Origin: DATBSK01 sp964501785
Lineage (GTDB): Bacteria; Actinomycetota; Acidimicrobiia; IMCC26256; PALSA-555
Length of the DNA stretch: 64,000 bases
Direction of reading: 5' to 3'
Assembly: GCA_964501785.1 (NCBI GenBank)
Contig: CAZCUD010000012.1
Span: forward strand, 58,370 to 122,369
Shown here piece after piece: positions 40,634 to 48,970 of this stretch (the first letter of the stretch is position 1; each line of letters opens with the position of its first letter). Under the pieces are notes generated by a model. That model made no database searches and was not told where the DNA came from. It was given only the letters and a program-made list of their open reading frames with translations. The translations under genes were made by a program, and so were the position numbers.

Positions 40634-43600
40634 ATGCCCTTCCGCGCCGTCGATCGCGACCTCGATCTGGTCGCGCTCGAGGAGCGGGTGCTCGCCCGCT
40701 GGCGCGAGGACGGGGTCTTCGCGGAGAGCCTCCGACGGCGCTCGGGAGCACCGGAGTGGGTCTTCTACGAGGGCCCGCCGACCGCCAACGGCCGACCGGG
40801 CCTCCACCACGTCTGGGCCCGGGCCTTCAAGGACGTCTACCCCCGCTTCCACACCATGCGGGGCCGCTACGTCGCACGGAAGGGGGGCTGGGACTGCCAC
40901 GGGCTGCCGGTCGAGCTGGAGGTCGAGAAGGAGCTCGGCTTCAGCGGGAAGCAGCAGATCGAGGAGTACGGGATCGCGGCGTTCAACGCCCGCTGCCGGG
41001 AGTCGGTGCACCGCTACGTCGAGGACTGGTCGGCGCTGACCACCCGCATCGGGATGTGGCTCGACACCGACGACGCGTTCTGGACCCTGACCCGCTCCTA
41101 CGTCGAGAGCGTGTGGTGGCACCTCAAGCAGATGTGGGACCGCGGCCTCGTCTACGAGGGCTTCAAGGTCGTGCCCTACTGCGGGCGATGCGGGACCGCG
41201 CTCTCGAGCCACGAGGTCGCGCAGGGCTACGAGGACGTCACCGAGCCGTCGACTTACGTGCGCTTCCCGCTGCGCGACCGTGACTTCGACCTGCTCGTGT
41301 GGACGACGACGCCGTGGACGCTCGTCTCCAACGTCGCGGTCGCGGTCGGTCCTGCCGTCCGCTACGTGCGCGTCGCCGACCGTGAGGGCGGACGCGACCT
41401 CGTGCTCGCGGCCGACCGGGTCGACGCCGTCCTGGGCGATGACGCGCGCGAGGTGGTGGAGGTCCCTGTCGACGAGCTCGTCGGCCTGCAGTACGAGCGA
41501 CCGTTCACGGTCCTTCCGATCCCCGAAGGCGCGAACCGAGTCGTGGCCGACGACTTCGTCACGACCGACGACGGCTCGGGCATCGTGCACCTCGCGCCGG
41601 CGTTCGGCGAGGTCGACCGTGAGATCGGCGAGCGCGAAGGCCTTCCGGTGCTCAACCCAGTCGACGCGACTGCACGCTTCGAGGCCTCCGTCCCCGCGCA
41701 TGCCGGCGAGTTCGTGAAGGACGCCGATCCCGCGATCATCGACGAGCTGGCCTCGTCGGGGCTGCTGGTGCGCGTCGTCGACTACACGCACGCCTATCCC
41801 CACTGCTGGCGGTGCTCGACACCCCTCATCTACTGGGCGAAGCCGACCTGGTTCGCGCGCACCGCGGCGAACCGCGACGCGCTGCTGCGCGAGAACGAGA
41901 CCGTCGGCTGGCACCCCGAGCACATCAAGCACGGCCGCTTCGGCGACTGGCTCGAGAACAACGTCGACTGGGCGCTCTCGCGTGATCGCTTCTGGGGCAC
42001 GCCGCTGCCGATCTGGCGCTGCACCGACTGTGGGCACGACACCTGCGTGGGGTCGGTCGCCGAGCTCAGCGACCTCGCGGGCTCGCCGCTCGACGAGCTC
42101 GACCTCCACCGCCCCGACATCGACGAGGTCGTCCTTCCCTGCTCCGAGTGCTCGGGGTCCGCGCGTCGGGTCGAGTCCGTGCTGGACGCCTGGTTCGACT
42201 CGGGGGCCATGCCGGCGTCGCAGCACCACTACCCGTTCGAGAACGTCGACCTCTTCGAGCGGCGGTTCCCGGCCGACTTCATCTGCGAGGCGATCGACCA
42301 GACCCGGGGCTGGTTCTACTCGCTGCTCGCGGTGAACACGCTCGTCTTCGATCGGAGCCCGTACCGCAACGTCGTGTGCCTCGCGCACATCGTCGATCGC
42401 GACGGGCAGAAGATGTCCAAGTCGCGCGGCAACGTGATCGACCCGTGGTCGATCCTCGACACCCGGGGAGCCGACGCGCTCCGCTGGTACTTCTTCTCGT
42501 CGGGATCCCCCTGGACCAACCGGCGCGTCGACGAGCAGGTCATCGACGAGTCGCTGCGCCGCTTCCTGTTGACGCTCTGGAACACGTACTCGTTCTTCGT
42601 GACCTACGCGACGCTCGACGGCTGGGAGCCCGAGACCGTCGCCGACGGGCCCGGCGACGACATCCACGTGCTCGACCGCTGGATCAGGTCACGGCTGCAC
42701 GCGACCATCGCCGAGACGACCGACGGGCTCGAGTCGTTCGACGCGATGCGGGCGGCGCAGGCGATCGAACGTCTCGTCGACGACCTCTCCAACTGGTACG
42801 TGCGACGGTCACGGCCTCGGTTCTGGAAGTCGGCCGATCCCGCCGCGCACGCCACGCTGCACGAGTGCCTCCGCTCGGTCGCGCTGATCCTGGCGCCGCT
42901 CTGTCCGTTCGTCAGCGACGAGCTGTGGGGCAACCTCGGCGGCACGGGAGAGTCGGTGCACCTCGCCGACTGGCCCGTGGTCGACGAGCGCGCGCTCGAT
43001 CACGAGCTCGAGGTCGGGATGGCCGACGTGCGTCAGCTCGTCACCCTCGGGCGCGCCGCTCGCACCGACGCCCGGATCCGCGTCCGTCAGCCGCTGCCGC
43101 GGGCCCTGGTGCTGCTCCCCTCCGGGCGCACGCTCGATCCAGAGCTCGTCGCCGAGGTGGCCGACGAGCTCAACGTGAAGGTCGTCGAGCCCATCGTCGA
43201 CCTCACCGCCTTGATGGACCACACCGTGGTGCCCAACTTCCGCGCGCTCGGGCCGCGGCTCGGCCCGCTCATGCCGAAGGTGAAGGAAGCCCTCGCAGGC
43301 GTCGACGGCGGCGTGGTCTCCCGCGCGCTCGAGCGCGACGGACGCTACGAGCTCGAGGTCGACGGGCATCGCGTCGAGCTCGGCCCCGACGACCTCGAGG
43401 TCCGGGCGGTCGCGCACGACGAGCTGGTGCTCGCCGAGGAGGCGGGATACGCGATCGCGCTCGACATCACGGTCGACGACGACCTGCGGCGCGAAGGCCT
43501 CGCACGCGAGCTCGTGCGCGCGGTCAACGATCACCGAAAGGCGATCGACCTCGCGCTGTCGGACCGCGTCGAGATCGTGCTCTACGCGGACTCACCGGTG

Positions 43601-43753
43601 TCCGACGGAGCACGGGAGCACCGCGACTGGATCGCCGGCGAGGTGCTCGCCGTCGACTTCGAGGTGGAGACGCTCGCGGCTGCCGGAGACGACTCGGTGC
43701 GGATCGACATCGACGGGATGCCGATCGCGCTGCACCTGCGCGTCGCGACCTGA
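40634..43753 (+). CDS. ileS: Isoleucyl-tRNA synthetase
   Basis: 1039 residues, class I. Catalytic core with YEGPPTANGRPGLHHVWAR, GWDCHGLPVELEVEKELG, the CP1 editing region (VWTTTPWTLVSNVAV) and KMSKSRGN. The HIGH signature is HHVW here. Zinc-like Cys sets occur in CGRCG, CWRCS and CTDCGHDTC. It is the only large plus-strand gene in the division half; in Streptomyces ileS is beside divIVA too. Convergent with divIVA, 11 bases between stops. Confidence 0.96.
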   Translation: MPFRAVDRDLDLVALEERVLARWREDGVFAESLRRRSGAPEWVFYEGPPTANGRPGLHHVWARAFKDVYPRFHTMRGRYVARKGGWDCHGLPVELEVEKELGFSGKQQIEEYGIAAFNARCRESVHRYVEDWSALTTRIGMWLDTDDAFWTLTRSYVESVWWHLKQMWDRGLVYEGFKVVPYCGRCGTALSSHEVAQGYEDVTEPSTYVRFPLRDRDFDLLVWTTTPWTLVSNVAVAVGPAVRYVRVADREGGRDLVLAADRVDAVLGDDAREVVEVPVDELVGLQYERPFTVLPIPEGANRVVADDFVTTDDGSGIVHLAPAFGEVDREIGEREGLPVLNPVDATARFEASVPAHAGEFVKDADPAIIDELASSGLLVRVVDYTHAYPHCWRCSTPLIYWAKPTWFARTAANRDALLRENETVGWHPEHIKHGRFGDWLENNVDWALSRDRFWGTPLPIWRCTDCGHDTCVGSVAELSDLAGSPLDELDLHRPDIDEVVLPCSECSGSARRVESVLDAWFDSGAMPASQHHYPFENVDLFERRFPADFICEAIDQTRGWFYSLLAVNTLVFDRSPYRNVVCLAHIVDRDGQKMSKSRGNVIDPWSILDTRGADALRWYFFSSGSPWTNRRVDEQVIDESLRRFLLTLWNTYSFFVTYATLDGWEPETVADGPGDDIHVLDRWIRSRLHATIAETTDGLESFDAMRAAQAIERLVDDLSNWYVRRSRPRFWKSADPAAHATLHECLRSVALILAPLCPFVSDELWGNLGGTGESVHLADWPVVDERALDHELEVGMADVRQLVTLGRAARTDARIRVRQPLPRALVLLPSGRTLDPELVAEVADELNVKVVEPIVDLTALMDHTVVPNFRALGPRLGPLMPKVKEALAGVDGGVVSRALERDGRYELEVDGHRVELGPDDLEVRAVAHDELVLAEEAGYAIALDITVDDDLRREGLARELVRAVNDHRKAIDLALSDRVEIVLYADSPVSDGAREHRDWIAGEVLAVDFEVETLAAAGDDSVRIDIDGMPIALHLRVAT

Positions 43754-43764
43754 CGACGGTTCGC

Positions 43765-44802
43765 CTACCGACGGCGCTTGAACAGGCGCCGGTGCTCCTC
43801 GGTGTCCTCCTCTTCGAAGAACGCGGCGTCGTCGTCGGCCCCGAGGGGAGCGTCGTCACGCACGGCGTCGCGCAGGGAGGCGAAGAACGCGTCGTCGTCG
43901 AGGCTGTCGCCCTGACCCTCGTGCTCGAGCTCGCCGTACTCGTCGTCGACGACCGCGGCGGTCGGAGCGTCGGTCCATCCCCCTGCGGGTCCGGCGTCCC
44001 ACGCCTCGTCGCCACCGACGGCCACCGCCTCGATGTGGACGGTCGCCTGGTCGGTCGGCTGGGCGTAGGGGTCGCCGACCGGGCGCACCGCGCCCTCGGC
44101 CGACGCCGACCAGCTGTCGTCGGCGGGCGGTGCGGGGGCCGGTGCCTGCGGGGGGGCCGTCCAGCTCGCGGGCGCGGCGACCGCCGGCAGCTCGACGTCG
44201 TGGAGGGCCGGACGCTGCCCGATCCCCTTCGTCTCGTCGAGGAGCTCGAGCTCGGCCTGGATGGCGTGACGGAGGCGGTCGCGGTACTCGCCCTCGAAGC
44301 GCTCGAGCGCGTCGACGTCGGCGTTGAGGGTGTCGCGGGCGCTCTGGAGCTTGTCGATCTCGCCCTCGAGCTTGGCCCGCTCGCGCTCGGCGATGCTGGC
44401 CGCGTTCGCCTCGGCCTCGGCCACGACCGACTGCGCGCGCGACTCGGCCTCGCCGACCATCTGCTGGGCCTTGACCCGCGCCTCGGCCACGGCCTCGTCG
44501 GCGGCCTTCTGCGCGAGCACGAGCGTCCGCTGGATCACGTCGGTGTCGGCGCTGCGGACCGGCGCGGGCGCCTGCGGCGGGGGCGCCGCCTGGACCACCG
44601 GCGCGGGCTGCGGTGGCGGCGCCGGCGCCGGGCCACCCTGCGCGGCGCGCGAGCGGAGCTGGTGCACCTCCGCGTCGAGGTGCTCGATCGTCGCCGCGGC
44701 ACGCTCGAGGAGCTCGTCGACGTCGTCGCGGTGGTAGCCGCGCCACGCCTCGCGGATCTCGATGTCGCGAAGCTCCTGCGGTGTCACGTCCATGGATGCC
44801 AT
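43765..44802 (-). CDS. divIVA: DivIVA/Wag31-type polar growth protein
   Basis: 345 residues from ATG 44802. N-terminal DivIVA domain (MDVTPQELRDIEIREAWRGY, HRDDVDELLERAAATIEHLD), a Pro/Ala/Gln linker, a long coiled coil (about residues 90-190), a second linker and an acidic region before the basic end RRLFKRRR. Recruits cell-wall growth to poles and septa in actinobacteria. Alternative start GTG 44808. Confidence 0.95.
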   Translation of the reverse strand: MASMDVTPQELRDIEIREAWRGYHRDDVDELLERAAATIEHLDAEVHQLRSRAAQGGPAPAPPPQPAPVVQAAPPPQAPAPVRSADTDVIQRTLVLAQKAADEAVAEARVKAQQMVGEAESRAQSVVAEAEANAASIAERERAKLEGEIDKLQSARDTLNADVDALERFEGEYRDRLRHAIQAELELLDETKGIGQRPALHDVELPAVAAPASWTAPPQAPAPAPPADDSWSASAEGAVRPVGDPYAQPTDQATVHIEAVAVGGDEAWDAGPAGGWTDAPTAAVVDDEYGELEHEGQGDSLDDDAFFASLRDAVRDDAPLGADDDAAFFEEEDTEEHRRLFKRRR

Positions 44803-44811
44803 AAGCACCCA

Positions 44812-44817
44812 ATGCTA
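44812..44817 (-). promoter_or_regulatory. Candidate -10 element of divIVA
   Basis: TAGCAT on the minus strand, 9 bases before the divIVA ATG; TTGTGA 19 bases further upstream is a possible -35. Together with the hairpins it suggests divIVA is uncoupled from the upstream cluster. Confidence 0.5.
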
Positions 44818-44896
44818 GCGACGAGCCACCCGCAAGTCACAAGGCCCCCACCAGCAACGCACGGCCCAGGGTGACCCGGTGCCGTCCCGGTTCGCC

Positions 44897-44919
44897 CCGA
44901 GCGGGCTCCGCCCGCTCGG
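44897..44919 (-). terminator. GC-rich hairpin before divIVA
   Basis: Perfect 10-base stem (CCGAGCGGGC and complement) with a three-base loop, in the 200-base gap between yggT and divIVA. No U-tract, so termination is inferred from placement. Confidence 0.5.
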
Positions 44920-44956
44920 AACCACCCCACGCGGCACCGAGCTGCGGGGAGGGGCC

Positions 44957-45000
44957 CACGGGGAGGGCTCGCCCTCCCCGTGCAACCTGCCCTCCCCGTG
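44957..45000 (-). terminator. Hairpin built from repeated 12-mers after yggT
   Basis: CACGGGGAGGGC occurs three times: inverted at 44957-44968, and on the minus strand at 44971-44982 and 44989-45000. The first two form a perfect 12-base stem with a two-base loop. Begins 3 bases beyond the yggT stop; likely terminator or RNA-stability element. Confidence 0.6.
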
Positions 45001-45002
45001 TC

Positions 45003-45242
45003 TCAACAGATCGCCTGCTGGAGGATGATCAGGCCGAAGGTCAGGACCAGGAAGGAGAGGTCGAGCATCCCGGCGGGCGGGATGATCTGACGCAGCGGCC
45101 GCAGCGCCCAGTCGGTGAGGGTCACGAGGACGCCCTGGATCTTGGCCGCCACGCCGTCGGGGTCGAGCGGGAACCAAGAGAGGACCGCACGGGCGAAGAG
45201 CAGGATGATGAAGAGCCAGATCAGCCGACAGACGATGTCCAT
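45003..45242 (-). CDS. YggT family membrane protein
   Basis: 79 residues, two hydrophobic stretches (CRLIWLFIILLFARAVLSWF and LSFLVLTFGLIILQQAI) around the family segment ALRPLRQIIPPAGMLDLSFL. YggT proteins occur between sepF and divIVA in many Gram-positives; function unclear, with links to division and osmotic tolerance. ATG 45242, 18 bases after sepF. Confidence 0.92.
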   Translation of the reverse strand: MDIVCRLIWLFIILLFARAVLSWFPLDPDGVAAKIQGVLVTLTDWALRPLRQIIPPAGMLDLSFLVLTFGLIILQQAIC

Positions 45243-45260
45243 GGTGGCGAGGCCGCGGCG

Positions 45261-46013
45261 TCAGTCGTCGCGCTCGTAGAGGCCGCGGGCCTCGAGCCGG
45301 TCCTTCTCCTCCTCGGAGAGCTGGACGTTGAGCGGCGTGATCAGGAACACCGCGTCGGCCACCCGGGACATCGAGCCGCCCATCGCGTAGGCGAGGCCGC
45401 TCGAGAAGTCGATCAGCCGGCGGCGCAGGTCCTTCGGGCTCGCCTGGAGGTTGAGGATCACCGCCTGGTTCGCCTTGACGCGGTCGCCGACCTCCTGGGC
45501 GTCGTTGAAGCCCCTGGGCTCGACCACGTGGACCTTGCCGGCGGTCGTCGGCACGGCGCGGACCACCGCGGGCCGGCTCACGGACACGCCGCTCGGCTGG
45601 TCGTCGCGGGGCAGCGGGCGCACGGTCGGCTCACCGGTCCCCACGCCGGTGGCTGCACCGGGAGCCCCGGGTGACGACCCCGGGCTGGTCGGGTGCCCGG
45701 GGTGCTCCCGCAGGGCGACGGTGCGGGCATCGGGGCGGACGTCGCCGACCGGGCGGACGTCGCCGCGCTGGTCGGGGTAGGGCCGGGCCTGCTGACCGTA
45801 GCCCTCGTCGTAGCCGTAGCCGCCCTGGCCCTGGTCGTCGTAGCCCGGCGGCGCCTGGTCGTCGTAGCCGGGCTGCCCGTAGCCCTGCTGGTCGTAGCCC
45901 TGGTGTCCGTACGCGTCGTCGTAGCCGCTGTGACCGCCGTAGCCGTCGTAGCCGTACTCGTCGTCGTCCTGGAGACCCAGGTAGACCATCGCTCGGCGCC
46001 ACAGAGAAGCCAC
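45261..46013 (-). CDS. sepF: Cell division protein SepF
   Basis: 250 residues. N-terminal amphipathic membrane helix (MASLWRRAMVYLGL), a long Gly/Tyr/Asp/Gln-rich linker (about residues 18-90, GYDDQ-like units), and the SepF domain at the end (KVHVVEPRGFNDAQEVGDR, FSSGLAYAMGGSM, VFLITPLNV). Anchors FtsZ to the membrane in organisms without FtsA. GTG start at 46013 after a separate promoter. Confidence 0.95.
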   Translation of the reverse strand: MASLWRRAMVYLGLQDDDEYGYDGYGGHSGYDDAYGHQGYDQQGYGQPGYDDQAPPGYDDQGQGGYGYDEGYGQQARPYPDQRGDVRPVGDVRPDARTVALREHPGHPTSPGSSPGAPGAATGVGTGEPTVRPLPRDDQPSGVSVSRPAVVRAVPTTAGKVHVVEPRGFNDAQEVGDRVKANQAVILNLQASPKDLRRRLIDFSSGLAYAMGGSMSRVADAVFLITPLNVQLSEEEKDRLEARGLYERDD

Positions 46014-46071
46014 GAGAACCGATGCGTGCCGGGGCTGGCGGGGTCAGGGACGGGCACGCCCTCCGCCCGTC

Positions 46072-46100
46072 AGCCTACCGGCCCCCTCCCCCGGCTTGAA
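46072..46100 (-). promoter_or_regulatory. Promoter of sepF
   Basis: -35 TTCAAG (46095-46100), 17-base spacer, -10 TAGGCT (46072-46077) on the minus strand, leaving a ~50-base leader in the 171-base gap after yggS. Confidence 0.55.
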
Positions 46101-46184
46101 GGCATGCTGTCGGTGGCCCCACGGGCCACTCCCACCCCTCGAGCCCCGGCGGCCGTGGCCCCGGGGAGCGGGTGGTGGGTGACC

Positions 46185-46859
46185 TCAGGCCGGTGACGCC
46201 CCGGAGGGCCGATCCCCGAAGATCGCCCGCCCCACCCGAACGATCGTCGCGCCCTCCGCGATCGCGGCCTCGAAGTCGTCGGTCATCCCCATCGAGAGCT
46301 CGCGCGTCGAGAGCTGGTCCCCCAGCTCTCGCAGCGACGCGAACCACGCACGCGGGTCGTCGCCGTGGGGCGGCACGGTCATCAGCCCGGCGACGTCGAG
46401 TCCGAGCTCGCGGAGGCCCTCCACGAGCGCACCCGCCTCGGCGCGCGTGCAGCCGGCCTTCTGCGGCTCCTCCGCGAGGTTCACCTCCACGAGCACGGTC
46501 GCGCCGGGGGCGTGCTGGGCGATCGTCCTTCCCAGCGCGAGCCGGTCGACGGTCTCCCAGCACTGCACCCAGGGAGCGAGCGCACGCACCTTGTTGCGCT
46601 GGAGCGCGCCCAGGAAGTGCCACTGCGGCGACAGCCCCGACTCGGCGAGGGCAGGCGCCTTCGCGAGGAGCTCCTGCGCGCGGTTCTCGCCGATGTGCAC
46701 GAGCCCATCCCGCACCGCCGCCGCGACGCGCTCGACGTCGACGGTCTTCGTCGCGCCGACCAGCACGACCGAGTCGTGCGCGCGCCCGGCGCGCTCGGTC
46801 GCGGCGCGGATGCGCCGGCGCACTTCCGCGAGTCGTTCGACGACGTCCCCGTGGCTCAC
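46185..46859 (-). CDS. YggS-type PLP homeostasis protein
   Basis: 224 residues, fold type III PLP protein. PLP lysine in VLVGATKTVDVE, HIGENRAQELLAKAP, WHFLGALQRNKVR, and the phosphate site MGMTDDFEAAIAEGATIVRVG. Keeps PLP pools in balance. GTG start overlaps the pgeF stop by 4 bases. Confidence 0.95.
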   Translation of the reverse strand: MSHGDVVERLAEVRRRIRAATERAGRAHDSVVLVGATKTVDVERVAAAVRDGLVHIGENRAQELLAKAPALAESGLSPQWHFLGALQRNKVRALAPWVQCWETVDRLALGRTIAQHAPGATVLVEVNLAEEPQKAGCTRAEAGALVEGLRELGLDVAGLMTVPPHGDDPRAWFASLRELGDQLSTRELSMGMTDDFEAAIAEGATIVRVGRAIFGDRPSGASPA

Positions 46860-47569
46860 GGGTCGATGACGGCGACGAGCGCCTGTCGTCCGGTGGCTCC
46901 GTCGCGACGGTGCGAGAAGTGCTCGGGTGAGGTGAAGGTGCACACGTCGACGTCCTCGAGGTCGCCGACGCCGGCTCGCTCCAGCGCGCGCGCGACGGCC
47001 TTCGGGATGTCGAGGGCGAGCGCTCCCCAGGAGGTGCGGGCCTCGATCGTCTCGTCGAGGGCGGCGACGACACGGTCGAGGTCTTCGCGCCCGAACTCGT
47101 AGCAGCAGGCATGGATGCACGGACCGAGGACGGCGCGCACGTCACGCGCCCCGACGGCACGCAGCCGCTCCACCGCCCGTGGGATCACGCCGGCCACCAG
47201 GCCCGGCCACCCCGCGTGCACCACTGCGACGGCGTCGTCGGAGGCGAGCACGAGCGGCGCGCAGTCCGCGGTCTGCACGACGAGCGGGACGCCCGGCGTC
47301 GCCGTCACCGCGGCGTCGGCCTCCGGCGGTGGGCCGTCGCGATGGTCGTCGCCGACCACGACGGTGCTCCCGTGCACCTGCCGGAGCCATGCCCAACCCC
47401 GGGCCGGGAGGTCGAGTCGGACCGCCAGCCGGCGCCGGTTCTCGGCGACGGCCTCCGGACGGTCACCGACGTGATCGCCGAGGTTCGCCTCGTCGAACGG
47501 TGGGGCCGAGACCCCGTCGAGCCGGTCGGTCCAGACGGCGCGCGCCGGCCCGATCCGCCGTTCGATCAG
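46856..47569 (-). CDS. pgeF: PgeF/YlmD-type purine nucleoside phosphorylase-like (laccase domain) with probable CTG start
   Basis: 237 residues if started at CTG 47569. Family motifs: DRLDGVSAPPFDEANLGDHV, WLRQVHGSTVVV (His ligand), VVQTADCAPLVL (Cys), VVHAGWPGLVAGV and LGPCIHACCYEFG. The only ATG, GTG or TTG in frame is GTG 47377, which would remove the conserved first 64 residues. CTG at 47569 overlaps the ftsZ TGA as CTGA, mirroring the cluster's other 4-base overlaps. Enzymes of this family act on purine nucleosides; earlier called polyphenol oxidases. Confidence 0.88.
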   Translation of the reverse strand: MIERRIGPARAVWTDRLDGVSAPPFDEANLGDHVGDRPEAVAENRRRLAVRLDLPARGWAWLRQVHGSTVVVGDDHRDGPPPEADAAVTATPGVPLVVQTADCAPLVLASDDAVAVVHAGWPGLVAGVIPRAVERLRAVGARDVRAVLGPCIHACCYEFGREDLDRVVAALDETIEARTSWGALALDIPKAVARALERAGVGDLEDVDVCTFTSPEHFSHRRDGATGRQALVAVIDP

Positions 47570-48666
47570 CGCAGGAACTCGGGGACGTCGAACTCGTCGT
47601 CCTCGTCGCCACCGGAGAAGCCCGACCGGTCGTCGCCGAACGCGCTGTCGGCCGCGGTCTTCTCGTGCAGGCCGAGCGACGTGGACTCGCGTCGCGACGA
47701 CGTGGAGCGCTCCCCTTCGAACCGGTCGAACCCGGCCGCGATCACGGTGATGCGCACCTCGTCGCCGAGGGCGTCGTCGATGGTGGCGCCGAAGATGATG
47801 TTCGCGTCGGGGTGCGCGGTCTCCTTGACGACCTCGGCCGCCTCGTTGACCTCGAACAGACCGAGGTCGGACGGCCCGGCGACGTTGAGCAGCAGACCCC
47901 GCGCACCTTCGATGCTGGCCTCGAGGAGCGCGCTCGAGATCGCGGCGCGAGACGCGTTCAGCGCGCGCCCCTCACCACCGGCCTGCCCGACACCCATCAG
48001 CGCGGTGCCGGCGTCCTGCATGATCATGCGGACGTCGGCGAAGTCGGTGTTGATGAGGCCGGGCGTCGTGATGAGGTCGGCGATGCCCTGCACGCCCTGG
48101 AGGAGCACGTCGTCGGCCATCTTGAACGCCGACAGCAACGACGACTTCTCGTCGGCCACGTCGAGCAGCCGGTCGTTCGGGATCACGATGAGCGTGTCGC
48201 ACTTGTCGCGCAGGCGGCCGATGCCGGCGTCGGCCTGCACCGAACGGCGCCGGCCCTCGAAGCTGAACGGGCGGGTGACGATCGCGATCGTCAGCGCGCC
48301 GAGACCACGCGCCACCTCGGCCACGACCGGCGCGCCACCGGTGCCGGTGCCGCCGCCCTCCCCGGCGGTGATGAAGACCATGTCGGCACCCTTGAGCACC
48401 TCCTCGATCTCGTCGCGGTGGTCCTCGGCTGCCTGCTGGCCGACCTCGGGATCGGACCCGGCACCGAGCCCGCGGGTGATCTGGCGCCCGATGTCGAGCT
48501 TCACGTCGGCGTCGCTGATGAGGAGCGACTGGGCGTCGGTGTTGACCGCGACGAACTCGACGCCCTTCAAGCCGGCGTCGATCATGCGGTTGACCGCGTT
48601 CCCCCCGCCGCCGCCGACACCGACGACCTTGATCACCGCCAGGTAGTTCTGCGGGTCGCCGAGCAT
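47566..48666 (-). CDS. ftsZ: Cell division protein FtsZ
   Basis: 366 residues from ATG 48666 (MLGDPQNYLAVIKVVGVGGG), with GGAGG 9 bases upstream. Tubulin signature GEGGGTGTGGAP, VIPNDRLLDVADE, and a short C-terminal tail ending DDEFDVPEFLR, the site for SepF. The same frame stays open to GTG 48957, adding 97 Asp/Pro/Gly-rich residues; see the next entry. Forms the Z-ring. Confidence 0.96.
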   Translation of the reverse strand: MLGDPQNYLAVIKVVGVGGGGGNAVNRMIDAGLKGVEFVAVNTDAQSLLISDADVKLDIGRQITRGLGAGSDPEVGQQAAEDHRDEIEEVLKGADMVFITAGEGGGTGTGGAPVVAEVARGLGALTIAIVTRPFSFEGRRRSVQADAGIGRLRDKCDTLIVIPNDRLLDVADEKSSLLSAFKMADDVLLQGVQGIADLITTPGLINTDFADVRMIMQDAGTALMGVGQAGGEGRALNASRAAISSALLEASIEGARGLLLNVAGPSDLGLFEVNEAAEVVKETAHPDANIIFGATIDDALGDEVRITVIAAGFDRFEGERSTSSRRESTSLGLHEKTAADSAFGDDRSGFSGGDEDDEFDVPEFLR

Positions 48667-48970
48667 TCCGGTGGTGCCTCCGTCGGTTCGGTCGGGTGTT
48701 CGGTCGGGGGGGATGGGTTCGTCGGTCGGGTCGGGCCCGGGTGGATCGCCGGCTGGGATCGGGTCGGGCGCGGGGCCCGACCCCTCGTGCCCACCATTGT
48801 CGTCGCTCGCGAGGGCGGGCGGGGGGATCGAATCGTCCGGATCGGGCACTTCCCCACCGGGGTCGTCCCAGCCGGAGTCGTCCCATCCGGGCTCGTCGAG
48901 CCGGTCGAGCGGCACCCGATCGCCGCCGTCCCCAGGGGAGTGCGGGATCACCGGCACCAGGATAGGAGGG
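48667..48970 (-). other. ftsQ-ftsZ gap: FtsZ extension or leader
   Basis: 304 bases between the ftsQ stop and the FtsZ core ATG. The whole stretch is open in the ftsZ frame (from GTG 48957 or 48951), and codes for an acidic, proline-rich segment such as DEPGWDDSGWDDPGGEVPDP. It may be a disordered N-terminal extension, or simply a promoter region as in Streptomyces, where ftsZ promoters lie here. No other gene is seen. Confidence 0.6.
48959..48964 (-). promoter_or_regulatory. Candidate -10 element of ftsZ
   Basis: TATCCT on the minus strand, just after the ftsQ stop. It is 7 bases before GTG 48951, the leaderless spacing, which would fit an extended FtsZ; it would equally drive a 290-base leader. 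Confidence 0.45.

Noticed and set aside
44811..45002. Small RNA gene in the yggT-divIVA gap
   Set aside because: Hairpins are present, but no separate promoter oriented to transcribe only them could be supported; terminator or spacer is the simpler call.
45750..45965. Repetitive GTAGCC stretch as a satellite or CRISPR
   Set aside because: It is the Gly/Tyr/Asp-rich linker of SepF; the frame is intact and both flanking SepF parts are normal.
46856..47377. pgeF as a truncated gene starting at GTG 47377
   Set aside because: The 64 codons before this GTG encode the conserved PgeF N-terminus without a stop; a CTG start explains it better.
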